Source: Roseburia_D sp964388945
GTDB taxonomy: Bacteria > Bacillota > Clostridia > Lachnospirales > Lachnospiraceae
Length of the DNA: 64,000 nucleotides
Reading direction: 5' to 3'
Assembly: GCA_964388945.1 (NCBI GenBank)
Contig: CAYMCM010000003.1
Span: 1-64,000, forward strand
Shown: positions 6,933 through 15,965 of the stretch, one piece after another
Position numbering within the stretch: position 1 is the stretch's first letter
How the letters are laid out: each line of letters begins with the position of its first letter
Made by a program: the position numbers and the translations under genes
Notes under the pieces: generated by a model
The model's database searches: none
What the model was told of the DNA's origin: nothing
The model's input: only the letters and a program-made list of their open reading frames with translations

Positions 6933-9602
6933 TTATTTCTCCTCTTTCTCTTTTATCTTCTGTAACTGTTCCGTCAGCGTTTCGTCCAGATCATCCAACA
7001 GATATGTTTTTTGTTTTTCCTGTATCTGTGTCATCTTATGGTTTACATAATTTTCTTTCATCCGTTCACGTGCGGCGGCGATCTCCTCCTTTAATTCTCT
7101 TGAAGAGATCAGCCCGCATCCTGCGCCCCTTATGATGATCTGTTCAAGCCCATCTGAAGTTGCCACTGTGACACGATACTTACGTCCATTTTCATGCGCA
7201 AATTTTTCAATAAACTGATCTGCCGTCTCCGCCTCTTTCGTAAACACCACATGTATGTTGTGATAGTCACAGATCTCCGTCGGATGCCCCGCGACACGGT
7301 AGGCATCAAATACGACGATCAGTTCACAGCCGCAAATCCCCTGATAATCGCACAGGATATCCATAAGTTTTCCTCTTGCGCCGTCCAGATTTTGCTTTGC
7401 AAGTTCATGGAGCTCGTCCCATGCAAAAATCACATTGTAGCCATCGACCAAAAGATACTCTTTTTTCTGTGCGCTTTTCGGGGCACTGCGTACCACAGGA
7501 TCGGCATACACCGGTTTGGCTTTCGGTCTGCCCCACTTTTTTGTATTGGCAGGCTCTTTTTTATTTGCATGATAGGTTCGATCCAAAATCGCATCAATCT
7601 CCTCCGGATCAAGCCACTCTTCCTCCAAAGATACAAAATTTCCGGCTCTCTGCTGCTCTTGTAACCGCTCTGCCGCCGTCCTATCCTTCGCACTCTCCAC
7701 ATGCATATAAGCATTCACTTCCTGCCACGGCACTAAAAAGCCTGCACCGTGCGCACAGAACACCGATCCAGCCGGATTCTCCAGATCCGCTTCCGGATCA
7801 TAGCCGATCTCTTCGATCACGCTCTTGGCATTATGACAGGGACGATACCCTGCCAGGGTGAGAAACAGCTTCCCATGACCTTTCGTATATGCCATCACAT
7901 CCTTCGCATAGTCCTGCATAGTTGCCACCGGCGCACTACCGCTTAGATATGCCCTTCCATCCGCAGTTTCCGGCGGCTGCATCGTTCCGCACCTGCGGTC
8001 AATATCAGTCATGGCACGCCCTATCATCTCCTCCGGAATTTCCAGTTTAAAATCATACCACGGTTCTAACAGAATATTTTCTGCCTGCATCAGTCCCTGT
8101 CTGACTGCCCGATATGTCGCCTGCCTGAAATCTCCGCCTTCGGTATGCTTAAGGTGTGCCCTTCCGGCAACCAGTGTGATCTTCATATCCGTGATCACAG
8201 ATCCGGTTAAAACACCGATATGTTCTTTTTCCCCAAGATGTGTCAGAACTAATCTCTGCCAGTTCTTTGCCAGTACATCCTCACTGCACTCCGCCGCAAA
8301 TTCCAGTCCGCTTCCGGGTTCTTTCGGCTCCAGCCGCAGATGTACCTCCGCATAATGACGCAGCGGTTCAAAATGCCCGACTCCTTCCACGGTATCTGCA
8401 ATCGTCTCCCGATAAACAATATGTCCGGTTCCAAAATCGACTTCCACGCCAAATCGCTCCGCGATCAGCGTTTTTAAGACTTCGATCTGCACCTCGCCCA
8501 TGACTTTTACCAGAATCTCTTTTGCCTTTTCATTCCAGCCGATATGCAATTCCGGTTCTTCTTCCTCAAGCATCTGCAGCTTTTTTAACATCACCGCCGC
8601 ATCCACATCCTCCGGAAGCATCAGCCGGTAGGTCAGCACCGGCTCAAGCACCGGTATCGTCTGCCCTCTTAAGATTCCGAGTCCCATACCCGGCACAGTC
8701 CTTGTCAGCCCCGTAACTGCACAGACCGTTCCCGCTTCTGCCTCATCCGCAGTCTCATAGCGATCTCCGGAATAGATACGGATCTGGTCTGCCTTTTCTT
8801 CCAGTTCCGGAAACACCTTCTTCACCGGAAGACTTCCACCAGTCACTTTCAAAAACGTAAGCCGTTTCCCCGTCTCATCACGCATGATCTTAAAAACACG
8901 CGCCCCAAACCTTTCCGGATAATCAGGGATTTTTGTATATTCCCTGATGCCGTCTAAAAATTCCTGCACACCTTCTAACTTTAATGCCGAACCGAAAAAA
9001 CACGGAAACACTTTCCGCTCCGCGATCAATGCGCAGATCTTCTCCTTTTGCACACACCCGGTCGCCAGAAATTCGTCCAGTGCCGCTTCCTCGCACATCG
9101 CCACGTTTTCAAAAAAAGTCTCCGCATGATCCCCGGAAAAATCCACGCATCCATCTCCAAAGCAGCTTTTTAATTCTGCCATCCGCGCTTCTTTATCTGT
9201 TCCCGGCTGATCCATTTTATTGATAAACAAAAATACCGGTATCCGGTATTTTCGTAACAGCCGCCAGAGTGTCTGTGTATGCCCCTGCACTCCGTCCGCA
9301 CCGCTGATGACAAGGATCGCATAATCCAGCACCTGCAGGGTACGCTCCATTTCCGCTGAAAAATCAACATGTCCTGGCGTATCCAAAAGTGTGATGGAAA
9401 GATCTTCAAACCGGAGTATCGCCTGTTTGGAAAAAATGGTGATCCCACGCTTTTTTTCCAATGCATATGTGTCTAAAAAGGCATCTCCATTGTCCACTCT
9501 CCCGAACTTACGGATGCTTCCGCCTGTATAGAGCATGCCTTCTGACAGTGTTGTTTTTCCGGCATCCACATGTGCCAGTATTCCTACGACCAAACGTTTC
9601 AT
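6933..9602 (-). CDS. TetM/EF-G-like GTPase fused to a Rae1/YacP NYN ribonuclease domain
   Basis: 889 residues. The N-terminal two thirds is an EF-G/ribosomal-protection GTPase: G1 AHVDAGKTT (10-18), RGIT (52-55), DTPGH (74-78), NKMD (128-131), then EF-G-like domains II-V, with HTEGGDFRQATYRAVRQG and AGYRPCHN. The last 180 residues form a NYN (PIN-like) domain matching YacP/Rae1: VDGYN (Asp720), VFDAYR (Asp766), ETADQFIEK (Asp795) and ATSDGLEQ (Asp817), then a charged coiled-coil tail. Rae1 of Bacillus cuts mRNA in the ribosomal A site, and EF-G-like factors bind next to that site, so the fusion suggests a GTP-dependent ribosome-rescue or mRNA-cleavage factor. Tetracycline resistance is not implied. 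It starts 45 bases after the VanZ-like gene. Confidence 0.9.
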   Translation of the reverse strand: MKRLVVGILAHVDAGKTTLSEGMLYTGGSIRKFGRVDNGDAFLDTYALEKKRGITIFSKQAILRFEDLSITLLDTPGHVDFSAEMERTLQVLDYAILVISGADGVQGHTQTLWRLLRKYRIPVFLFINKMDQPGTDKEARMAELKSCFGDGCVDFSGDHAETFFENVAMCEEAALDEFLATGCVQKEKICALIAERKVFPCFFGSALKLEGVQEFLDGIREYTKIPDYPERFGARVFKIMRDETGKRLTFLKVTGGSLPVKKVFPELEEKADQIRIYSGDRYETADEAEAGTVCAVTGLTRTVPGMGLGILRGQTIPVLEPVLTYRLMLPEDVDAAVMLKKLQMLEEEEPELHIGWNEKAKEILVKVMGEVQIEVLKTLIAERFGVEVDFGTGHIVYRETIADTVEGVGHFEPLRHYAEVHLRLEPKEPGSGLEFAAECSEDVLAKNWQRLVLTHLGEKEHIGVLTGSVITDMKITLVAGRAHLKHTEGGDFRQATYRAVRQGLMQAENILLEPWYDFKLEIPEEMIGRAMTDIDRRCGTMQPPETADGRAYLSGSAPVATMQDYAKDVMAYTKGHGKLFLTLAGYRPCHNAKSVIEEIGYDPEADLENPAGSVFCAHGAGFLVPWQEVNAYMHVESAKDRTAAERLQEQQRAGNFVSLEEEWLDPEEIDAILDRTYHANKKEPANTKKWGRPKAKPVYADPVVRSAPKSAQKKEYLLVDGYNVIFAWDELHELAKQNLDGARGKLMDILCDYQGICGCELIVVFDAYRVAGHPTEICDYHNIHVVFTKEAETADQFIEKFAHENGRKYRVTVATSDGLEQIIIRGAGCGLISSRELKEEIAAARERMKENYVNHKMTQIQEKQKTYLLDDLDETLTEQLQKIKEKEEK

Positions 9603-9647
9603 CTGTTTCCTTCCCGCCTGTACAGCTTTTGTTCTTGCATTCCCTCT

Positions 9648-10052
9648 TTAACGGTCATTCCAGTGACGGATCAGGCTTAAAATACCGTGATAGATACTGC
9701 GCACCAGCGCAAAAATAAAAAACATCACAAAAAAGCCGACCACGCCAAACACAATATCCGCAAAGTCCATATTTCCGGTATTGGTCACCTTCTGACCAAT
9801 CTCAATTGCAAATGTAATGACAAGTATCACCGTAAACACGTAGATCCATGCAATGACCATCACATGCCCTGTCCGTGCCAGCCACTTAAATAGTGGATAT
9901 ACAATAAAGATCATGAGCATTCCGACCACGCCGATCACCAGAAAATGAAGCTGTTTATCTGTAAAATTGTATTCATACTGATCATTTAAACCCATAATAT
10001 AGGTATGTATTTTTGCGATATATTCCACGATCGCATATAAAAATTCTTTCAA
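9648..10052 (-). CDS. Small VanZ-like membrane protein
   Basis: About 134 residues from a TTG start at 10050-10052, chosen because AAGGAG lies 6-7 bases upstream; in-frame ATGs further upstream have no ribosome site and add unlikely sequence. The protein has three or four membrane helices. The pattern DKQLHFLVIG, later AIEIGQ, then DFADIVFGVVGFF, matches the VanZ-like layout (DK..H, IE..Q, D...N/G). VanZ-like proteins are membrane proteins of mostly unknown function. It lies 34 bases after the DUF6056-like gene, in the same direction. Confidence 0.6.
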   Translation of the reverse strand: MKEFLYAIVEYIAKIHTYIMGLNDQYEYNFTDKQLHFLVIGVVGMLMIFIVYPLFKWLARTGHVMVIAWIYVFTVILVITFAIEIGQKVTNTGNMDFADIVFGVVGFFVMFFIFALVRSIYHGILSLIRHWNDR

Positions 10053-10086
10053 TCTGTTCTCCTTCCTCTCCATGCGGCAGTCATTA

Positions 10087-11460
10087 CTAAATAGCAGATG
10101 CCGCCATAAATCCTCCAAACAGAGAAACCAGCAGAATGCATGCTCCTCCAAGCTCCATCGCCTGCGCAAGCTTCGGATGTTTTACCAGTTCCTCTCTATT
10201 ATTTTCGATCACTGCTGCGATCGCAACAACGATCATCATATATAAACATAAAAATGTACGTTCTCCTGAGACAAAGATCGTCGGTGAAAATCCCATGATC
10301 ACACGAGAAGCCAGTCCGATCGCAAGCAGACAAAAATATACAAAAAATTCTTCCCAGGATTTTGCAATCCATACAATGCAAAGTAAAATACACAAGGTGA
10401 TAAACGCATACAGAATAAACGGAAGATAGGAATATCCCCATACATAATTGTAACCATTTATCAGCTCATTTTTGTCCAGGATTCCTGCAAATTGGGGAAA
10501 CTGTGTTTCAAAAACATTTGGAAAAAAAGTAAGAACTATCGTCCATGCCACCGGTATGATACTTACCAGACGGGCGGCAGATTCTTTCGTTCGTAAAAAC
10601 ACAAAAACTGCAAGTACAACCGTGAGGATCAAAAACAGAAGGTTTCCGGATGACACAAGATGCTTTAAGGTATCAACAAACCCAAGATCCACTTTATCGA
10701 TCAAATTGTACGTTCCATAATTTTGCATATAGTCTGCGATTTCATCATGTTTGCGGGCAGCATTGCCGGGACAGGTCATAATAAACAAAAATTCTGCGAT
10801 ACAGATAAACAGAAATGGAAGTAATATTACCCAGTGGTTTCCCTGTTTTTTCGTCACGATCAAATATAAGATAGTGAGGGCTTCCAGTCCCAGCATCACT
10901 GCACACATCTGCTCAGCATTTGCGGCATAAAGAAGTGCCGGAATATATAACAGATAAAGCCACCATTGTATTTTTTCTCCCCTGAATACCTTTGCTGTTC
11001 CTGAAAACACAAATGTACCGAGCGCAAGCGGCCAGATATAATTTGTTGTCGTAGCGATCCAACCGGCTCCGCCCAGTTCACTTAACGGATAAATCAAAAT
11101 CAGTCCAACCAAAATCCAGTTTGATCTGTACTTATCTTCTGTCTTTCCAAAGATCACAGAAAGTGATACTGCAAAAAGCATCCACATAAACCAATCTAAG
11201 ATCTTCCAGAGCACCATACTCTTTGCAACATACACAAGAACTGCCTCGATCAAAATTCTGGATGTCCATACATGATAGCGGATCGTCAGATAATCTTTTA
11301 ATGTATATGCATCCAACTGATTCCGGAAAAACCACATCGCGTCAGATCCCGGATCTTCACGCATGACACAATGATAAACAAGCTGTATGATCGCCAGAAA
11401 CCAAAAAGGCCAATACTGCTTTTCCGTCATTTTGGAAATACAAGTCTTTACTTTTTTCAT
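10087..11460 (-). CDS. Polytopic membrane protein, DUF6056-like
   Basis: 457 residues with about ten to twelve hydrophobic helices. The start, with EDPGSDAMWFFRNQL and then RYHVWTSRILIE, followed by TTTNYIWPLALGTF and AANAEQMCAV, fits the DUF6056 family of large membrane proteins often found near surface-glycan genes and suspected to be GT-C-like transferases. Its start overlaps the stop of the gene upstream by 4 bases (ATGA), so the two are translationally coupled. No catalytic residue can be assigned from sequence alone; function unknown. Confidence 0.6.
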   Translation of the reverse strand: MKKVKTCISKMTEKQYWPFWFLAIIQLVYHCVMREDPGSDAMWFFRNQLDAYTLKDYLTIRYHVWTSRILIEAVLVYVAKSMVLWKILDWFMWMLFAVSLSVIFGKTEDKYRSNWILVGLILIYPLSELGGAGWIATTTNYIWPLALGTFVFSGTAKVFRGEKIQWWLYLLYIPALLYAANAEQMCAVMLGLEALTILYLIVTKKQGNHWVILLPFLFICIAEFLFIMTCPGNAARKHDEIADYMQNYGTYNLIDKVDLGFVDTLKHLVSSGNLLFLILTVVLAVFVFLRTKESAARLVSIIPVAWTIVLTFFPNVFETQFPQFAGILDKNELINGYNYVWGYSYLPFILYAFITLCILLCIVWIAKSWEEFFVYFCLLAIGLASRVIMGFSPTIFVSGERTFLCLYMMIVVAIAAVIENNREELVKHPKLAQAMELGGACILLVSLFGGFMAASAI

Positions 11461-11942
11461 TCTTCTTCCTCCTGCTTCTCTGGATCAACCAGCAGTTTTC
11501 TGCCATTGCACTCATACAAAAGCATCCATTTTCCATCATTCGTCTTTAAATTTCTTTTATAGGACGCAGTCTGAAATCCGCAATAATCATAATTGCATCC
11601 ATCATTTATCTCCTGCGTAATATCTTCTCTTAGCACAGTTTCTGTCGGCAGTTCATAATAAACATCCCTCTTTGCATCATACATCAGCACCTGTATGCAC
11701 GCTTCGTTTATGTCTTCTCCCGGAATATATGCATAGCCCTTGGTTGAAATATAATTATAAAAAGTTCCTACTTCTTCTATTTTGCATACCACTTCTCCCG
11801 TATCTATTTCACAGCCGGAAACATCAATCACCTTCACACGCTGATTCACCAAATACGATAATAGTAAAAAAAGTGCAGCCAACACCAAAAATACTGCTGC
11901 TGCCAATGCTGCAACCTTCCTGCTCTCATATTTTTTGAACAT
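11457..11942 (-). CDS. Single-pass membrane protein of unknown function
   Basis: 161 residues from the ATG at 11940-11942, which has AGGAGGG 6 bases upstream (a farther in-frame ATG does not). A basic N-terminus (FKKYESRK) is followed by one strong hydrophobic helix (about residues 11-33) and an extracellular domain rich in Tyr, Asp and Cys, ending in an acidic tail EKQEEEE. I recognise no family. It is coupled by a 4-base overlap to the DUF6056-like protein and may work with it at the membrane. Confidence 0.6.
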   Translation of the reverse strand: MFKKYESRKVAALAAAVFLVLAALFLLLSYLVNQRVKVIDVSGCEIDTGEVVCKIEEVGTFYNYISTKGYAYIPGEDINEACIQVLMYDAKRDVYYELPTETVLREDITQEINDGCNYDYCGFQTASYKRNLKTNDGKWMLLYECNGRKLLVDPEKQEEEE

Positions 11943-12046
11943 CCTTTTCCCTCCTGTTATTTTCCTCTTTATCGCAGAAAACACCGTTATTATAATACCG
12001 CTATGTCAGCTCTTTTTCAAGCTTTTCCATATTCTGGTTTCGTCAA

Positions 12047-12080
12047 AAAAGCCGTCCGCAGGAAACCACAGACGGCTTTA
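12047..12080 (-). terminator. Terminator after the LacI-type regulator gene
   Basis: Hairpin AAAGCCGTC (12048-12056) / GACGGCTTT (12071-12079), reading on the minus strand into TTTTTTGACG. It lies just after the stop codon of the regulator. Confidence 0.75.
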
Positions 12081-12086
12081 TATACT

Positions 12087-13124
12087 TTATGATTCTTTTT
12101 TTTCTTCTCTTTTTCGCAGATCACGCACCGACTGTCCGGCAAGCAGTGTTCCGTCAATGGTCACCCGTTCTATGAACGTTGTCTTCGGATTCTCAACCGC
12201 TGTGATCAGGCGTCTCGCAGCTTCTTTTCCGATCTCATCCATATTCTGTGATATAGTCGTGATCCTCGGACGCAATAGCTGTGACATCTGAATCCCATCA
12301 AAGCCCGCGATAGAAATATCATCCGGTATCTTTCTGCCGGATTCGATGATGACATTTCTTCCTCCAATCAGCGAAGTATCATCCGGATAAAGAATACAGG
12401 TCGGCGGATCCTTCAGTTCCAGAAGCTCTCTGGTCTGAACCGCGGTTCCCTTGGTCTCCAGATATGCGGCAGTCCGCACATATTCCTCCGGAATATCAAG
12501 TCCGAGTTCCTCGCATACACAGTAAAAGCTTGCCAGACGATCCTTGGTAACATAAGAAGATGTCTGTCCGTGAATGTAGGCGATCTTCCGGTGTCCTTTT
12601 TCGTAAACATAACGGACGAGATCTTCCATCCCCTTTACATTGTTCGAACACACGGCCGTACAGTTATAATGAATATAATCAATCGTCACCTCCGGCAGAT
12701 TGCTGTCCATAAGCTCCATCACCTGCGGATCACGGTAATCTGCGCACACGATCACAACCCCGTCAAAATTACGGTATTTGCAGTGCTCATAATAAGACAT
12801 CTTTCTCTTTTCAAAAGCTGTATTGAGAAATGTAATATCATAGCCCTGTGATTCTGCCTGCGTCTTAAAACCGTTTAAGACACCGGAAAAATATTCATGC
12901 TTCAGACCGCTGCCCGCTTCTTCTTCAAACAGTACTCCAAGACTGTAGGAACGTTTCGTCTTCAATGCGCGTGCCGCAGAATTGGGGAAATATCCCATCT
13001 CTTTCGCCATCTCCCGAATCCGTGTCTTGGTGCCTTCCCCGATATCCTTCTGATCGTTCAGCGCCTTACTCACTGTGGCGGTGGAAACCCCACATTTTTT
13101 TGCAATGTCTTTTAGTGATACCAT
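12087..13124 (-). CDS. LacI-family transcriptional regulator, probably controlling cellobiose phosphorylase
   Basis: 345 residues. An N-terminal helix-turn-helix of LacI type (VSLKDIAKKCGVSTATVSKAL, with hinge NSAARALKTKRS) is followed by a periplasmic-binding-protein-like sugar domain. I chose the ATG at 13122-13124, where AGAGGTAG sits upstream and the HTH begins at residue 2; an earlier in-frame start adds ten non-family residues. It is divergent from the GH94 phosphorylase gene. Two identical CTTAATCGTTTTCG sites, one near each promoter, are likely its operators, giving autoregulation and control of the phosphorylase. The inducer is probably a cello-oligosaccharide or its product, which is inference. 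Confidence 0.88.
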   Translation of the reverse strand: MVSLKDIAKKCGVSTATVSKALNDQKDIGEGTKTRIREMAKEMGYFPNSAARALKTKRSYSLGVLFEEEAGSGLKHEYFSGVLNGFKTQAESQGYDITFLNTAFEKRKMSYYEHCKYRNFDGVVIVCADYRDPQVMELMDSNLPEVTIDYIHYNCTAVCSNNVKGMEDLVRYVYEKGHRKIAYIHGQTSSYVTKDRLASFYCVCEELGLDIPEEYVRTAAYLETKGTAVQTRELLELKDPPTCILYPDDTSLIGGRNVIIESGRKIPDDISIAGFDGIQMSQLLRPRITTISQNMDEIGKEAARRLITAVENPKTTFIERVTIDGTLLAGQSVRDLRKREEKKES

Positions 13125-13160
13125 TTTTTCTACCTCTTGTATACAACTCATCACCGGTCT

Positions 13161-13174
13161 CTTAATCGTTTTCG
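13161..13174. promoter_or_regulatory. Candidate LacI-type operator, regulator side
   Basis: CTTAATCGTTTTCG, an exact copy of the sequence at 13375-13388, 37 bases upstream of the regulator start. The CG-spaced AT-rich core resembles LacI/GalR-family half-sites. Confidence 0.55.
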
Positions 13175-13320
13175 CTCTTTTAGCATACCTCTTCTAGGTC
13201 AATAATGCAATGGTTTTTAGATATTTCCATGATTTTTCGAAAATTTGTTTCGTTTTTTCTATTTTGGCTCTTTCCACAAAAGTTTCTGCTTTTTTTGTGT
13301 ATTCTGCTAATTTTCCTGTT

Positions 13321-13349
13321 TTGAATTGCTTTTTTGCTTTTTCTACTAT
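13321..13349 (+). promoter_or_regulatory. Predicted sigma-A-like promoter of the cellobiose phosphorylase gene
   Basis: TTGAAT (13321-13326), 17-base spacer, TACTAT (13344-13349). The operator candidate at 13375 lies just downstream, where a bound repressor would block elongation or initiation. The rest of the 310-base gap is AT-rich with no gene seen. Confidence 0.45.
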
Positions 13350-13374
13350 ATACTTGGTATCAAGAACAATATTG

Positions 13375-13388
13375 CTTAATCGTTTTCG
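13375..13388. promoter_or_regulatory. Candidate LacI-type operator, phosphorylase side
   Basis: Second copy of CTTAATCGTTTTCG, 47 bases upstream of the phosphorylase ATG and extended to TTAATCGTTTTCGTTAA with flanking TTAA arms. Same orientation as the copy at 13161. Confidence 0.6.
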
Positions 13389-13434
13389 TTAATATGCGTT
13401 TAAGATTTTATTAATATCAGGAGGATTATAAATC

Positions 13435-15870
13435 ATGAAATTCGGACATTTTGATGACCAAAACAGGGAATATGTCATTACTTCACCGCGTACACCGCTG
13501 CCGTGGATCAACTATCTCGGCTGTGAAGATTTCTTTTCCCTGAAATCAAATACCTGCGGAGGATACAGCTTCTACAAAGACGCAAAGCTCCTTCGCCTGA
13601 CCAGATACCGTTACAACAACGTACCGCTTGACAGCAACGGTCTTTACTACTTTATCAAAGATGGGGATACCGTATGGAATCCGGGCTGGATGCCGACCAA
13701 GACTGAGCTTGACAATTACAAATGTCGTCATGGTCTCGGCTACTCCGTTTTTGAAGGAAAAAAGAACGGTATTTCCGCCGTTCTCACCGATTTTGTCCCG
13801 ATGGGAACAGCCTGTGAAGTAAACAAGCTGACGCTGACCAACGAGTCCGACACCAAAAAAGAATTCACTCTTTTTTCCTATGTAGAATTCTGCTTATGGA
13901 ACGCCATGGATGACATGACCAATTTCCAACGTAATTTCAGCACCGGAGAGGTTGAGATCCACGGCTCTGCGATCTATCACAAGACCGAATACCGTGAACG
14001 CCGCAACCACTACGCAATCTTTTCCGTCAATGCGGATATCGACGGGTTTGACACCGACCGCGACTCCTTCCTCGGCGCATACGGGGAAAACCGCGCTCCA
14101 GAGGTTGTCATGACCGGGAAAGCGAAAAACTCCATTGCAAGCGGATGGGCTCCGGTTGGTTCCCACCAGATCAACATCTCCTTAGATCCGGGAGAAAGCA
14201 GAAATCTCGTTTTTGTACTCGGCTATGTAGAGAACGAAAAGGATGAAAAATGGGAAGGCTTAAACAAAGTAAACCGCAAACCTGCCGAAGCCATGCTTGC
14301 AAAATTCGACACGACCGAGAAGGCAGATCAGGCACTTTTGGACTTAAAGGCTTACTGGAACGGACTTCTCTCCCACTTTACCGTTTCTTCTTCTGAAGAA
14401 AAGTTAGACCGTATGGTCAATATCTGGCATCAGTATCAGTGTATGGTCACGTTCAATATGTCACGGTCAGCTTCCTACTTTGAATCCGGTATCGGCAGAG
14501 GCATGGGCTTCCGCGATTCCTGTCAGGATCTGCTCGGCTTTGTCCACCTCATCCCGGATCGCGCAAGACAGCGTATTTTAGATATTGCTTCTACTCAGTT
14601 TGAGGACGGCAGCGCATATCACCAGTATCAGCCGCTGACCAAAAAAGGCAATGCTGACATCGGAAGCGGTTTCAACGATGACCCGCTGTGGCTCATCGCC
14701 GGAACTGCCGCCTACATCAAGGAAACCGGCGACTACTCGATCTTAGATGAGATCACACCGTATGACAATGATGACTCAAAGGCTACGGACTTTATGGAAC
14801 ATTTAAGACGTTCTTTCAACTACACCGTAAACCATCTGGGCCCACACGGACTGCCGCTGATCGGACGCGCGGACTGGAATGACTGTCTGAACTTAAACTG
14901 TTTCTCCGAAGAACCGGGTGAATCCTTCCAAACCTTCGGGCCTTCCGAAGGGCCAAACGCTGAATCTGTTTTTATTGCCGGAATGTTCGTAAAATACGGA
15001 AAAGATTATGCTGCAATCTGCCGCCACAGAGGACTCGATGCAGAGGCAGCGGAAGCCGAAAAACAGATTGAAAAGATGGAACAGACCGTTCTTACTGCCG
15101 GATGGGACGGCGATTGGTATCTGCGTGCTTACGATCATTACAAACACAAGATCGGTTCCAAAGAATGCGAAGAAGGCAAGATCTTTATTGAACCACAAGG
15201 CTTTTGTGTCATCGCCGAAATCGGTTTAAAGGACGGCTACTGCTTAAAGGCAATGGAATCCGTAGAAAAGCATCTGGATACCAAATACGGCATTGTATTG
15301 TTACAGCCTTGCTATACCAAATATCATGTGGAACTGGGTGAGATCACTTCCTACCCGGGCGGTTACAAAGAAAATGCCGGTATCTTCTGCCACAACAATC
15401 CCTGGATCTCTATCGCAGAGACCGTAGTCGGACGCGGAAACCGCGCATGGCAGGTATATACAAGAACCTGTCCTGCCTACATTGAAGACATCAGTGAGAT
15501 CCACCGCACCGAGCCATATGTATACTCTCAGATGATTGCCGGAAAAGACGCACCAAACTTCGGTGAGGCAAAGAATAGCTGGCTCACCGGAACCGCCGCA
15601 TGGACTTTCCTCGATGTTTCCCAGTACATCCTCGGCATCCGTCCGGATTATGACGGACTGGTCGTTGATCCATGTATCCCGGCATCCTTAGACGGATTTA
15701 CGGCAAAACGTGATTTCCGCGGTGTGACCTATCATATCACCGTGAAAAACCCGAACGGCGCAGAGAAAGGCGTTGCTTCCATGATGGTAGATGGTACTCC
15801 GGTAAACGGAAATATGATTCCGTTTGACGGCTCCAAAAAAGACGTTTATGTTGAAGTGGTAATGGGTTAA
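13435..15870 (+). CDS. Cellobiose phosphorylase (GH94)
   Basis: 811 residues, the usual length of cytosolic GH94 cellobiose phosphorylases, which split cellobiose with phosphate into glucose and glucose-1-phosphate. The N-terminus MKFGHFDDQNREYVIT and the segments GRGMGFRDSCQD, GRADWNDCLNL (Asp483 as the general acid) and SYPGGYKENAGIFCH are family signatures. It starts after an AGGAGG with good spacing and ends before a strong terminator. It is one of only two plus-strand genes here, divergent from the LacI-type regulator. Cello-oligosaccharide transport genes are not in the window. Cellodextrin phosphorylase is less likely given the length and N-terminus. Confidence 0.9.
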   Translation: MKFGHFDDQNREYVITSPRTPLPWINYLGCEDFFSLKSNTCGGYSFYKDAKLLRLTRYRYNNVPLDSNGLYYFIKDGDTVWNPGWMPTKTELDNYKCRHGLGYSVFEGKKNGISAVLTDFVPMGTACEVNKLTLTNESDTKKEFTLFSYVEFCLWNAMDDMTNFQRNFSTGEVEIHGSAIYHKTEYRERRNHYAIFSVNADIDGFDTDRDSFLGAYGENRAPEVVMTGKAKNSIASGWAPVGSHQINISLDPGESRNLVFVLGYVENEKDEKWEGLNKVNRKPAEAMLAKFDTTEKADQALLDLKAYWNGLLSHFTVSSSEEKLDRMVNIWHQYQCMVTFNMSRSASYFESGIGRGMGFRDSCQDLLGFVHLIPDRARQRILDIASTQFEDGSAYHQYQPLTKKGNADIGSGFNDDPLWLIAGTAAYIKETGDYSILDEITPYDNDDSKATDFMEHLRRSFNYTVNHLGPHGLPLIGRADWNDCLNLNCFSEEPGESFQTFGPSEGPNAESVFIAGMFVKYGKDYAAICRHRGLDAEAAEAEKQIEKMEQTVLTAGWDGDWYLRAYDHYKHKIGSKECEEGKIFIEPQGFCVIAEIGLKDGYCLKAMESVEKHLDTKYGIVLLQPCYTKYHVELGEITSYPGGYKENAGIFCHNNPWISIAETVVGRGNRAWQVYTRTCPAYIEDISEIHRTEPYVYSQMIAGKDAPNFGEAKNSWLTGTAAWTFLDVSQYILGIRPDYDGLVVDPCIPASLDGFTAKRDFRGVTYHITVKNPNGAEKGVASMMVDGTPVNGNMIPFDGSKKDVYVEVVMG

Positions 15871-15882
15871 TTCCGTATAAAA

Positions 15883-15940
15883 AGGTGCGCCTAGCGGTGC
15901 ACCTAAAAAAACCTGCTCCGAATCCGGAACAGGTTTTTTA
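15883..15940 (+). terminator. Terminator(s) after cellobiose phosphorylase
   Basis: Two hairpins: AGGTGC (15883-15888) / GCACCT (15899-15904), then AAAAACCTGCTCCG / CGGAACAGGTTTTT ending in a T run (about 15905-15940). The second is a clear intrinsic terminator and is flanked by A and T runs, so it may act in both directions for the convergent GT2 gene. Confidence 0.85.
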
Positions 15941-15965
15941 TTATTCTATTTTTATGCCATCCTTC

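Noticed and set aside
6933..9602. Tetracycline resistance gene
   Set aside because: The GTPase region is similar to TetM-type proteins, but the fused NYN domain and the domain IV sequence (HTEGGDF) fit a housekeeping translation factor better; resistance cannot be claimed from sequence.
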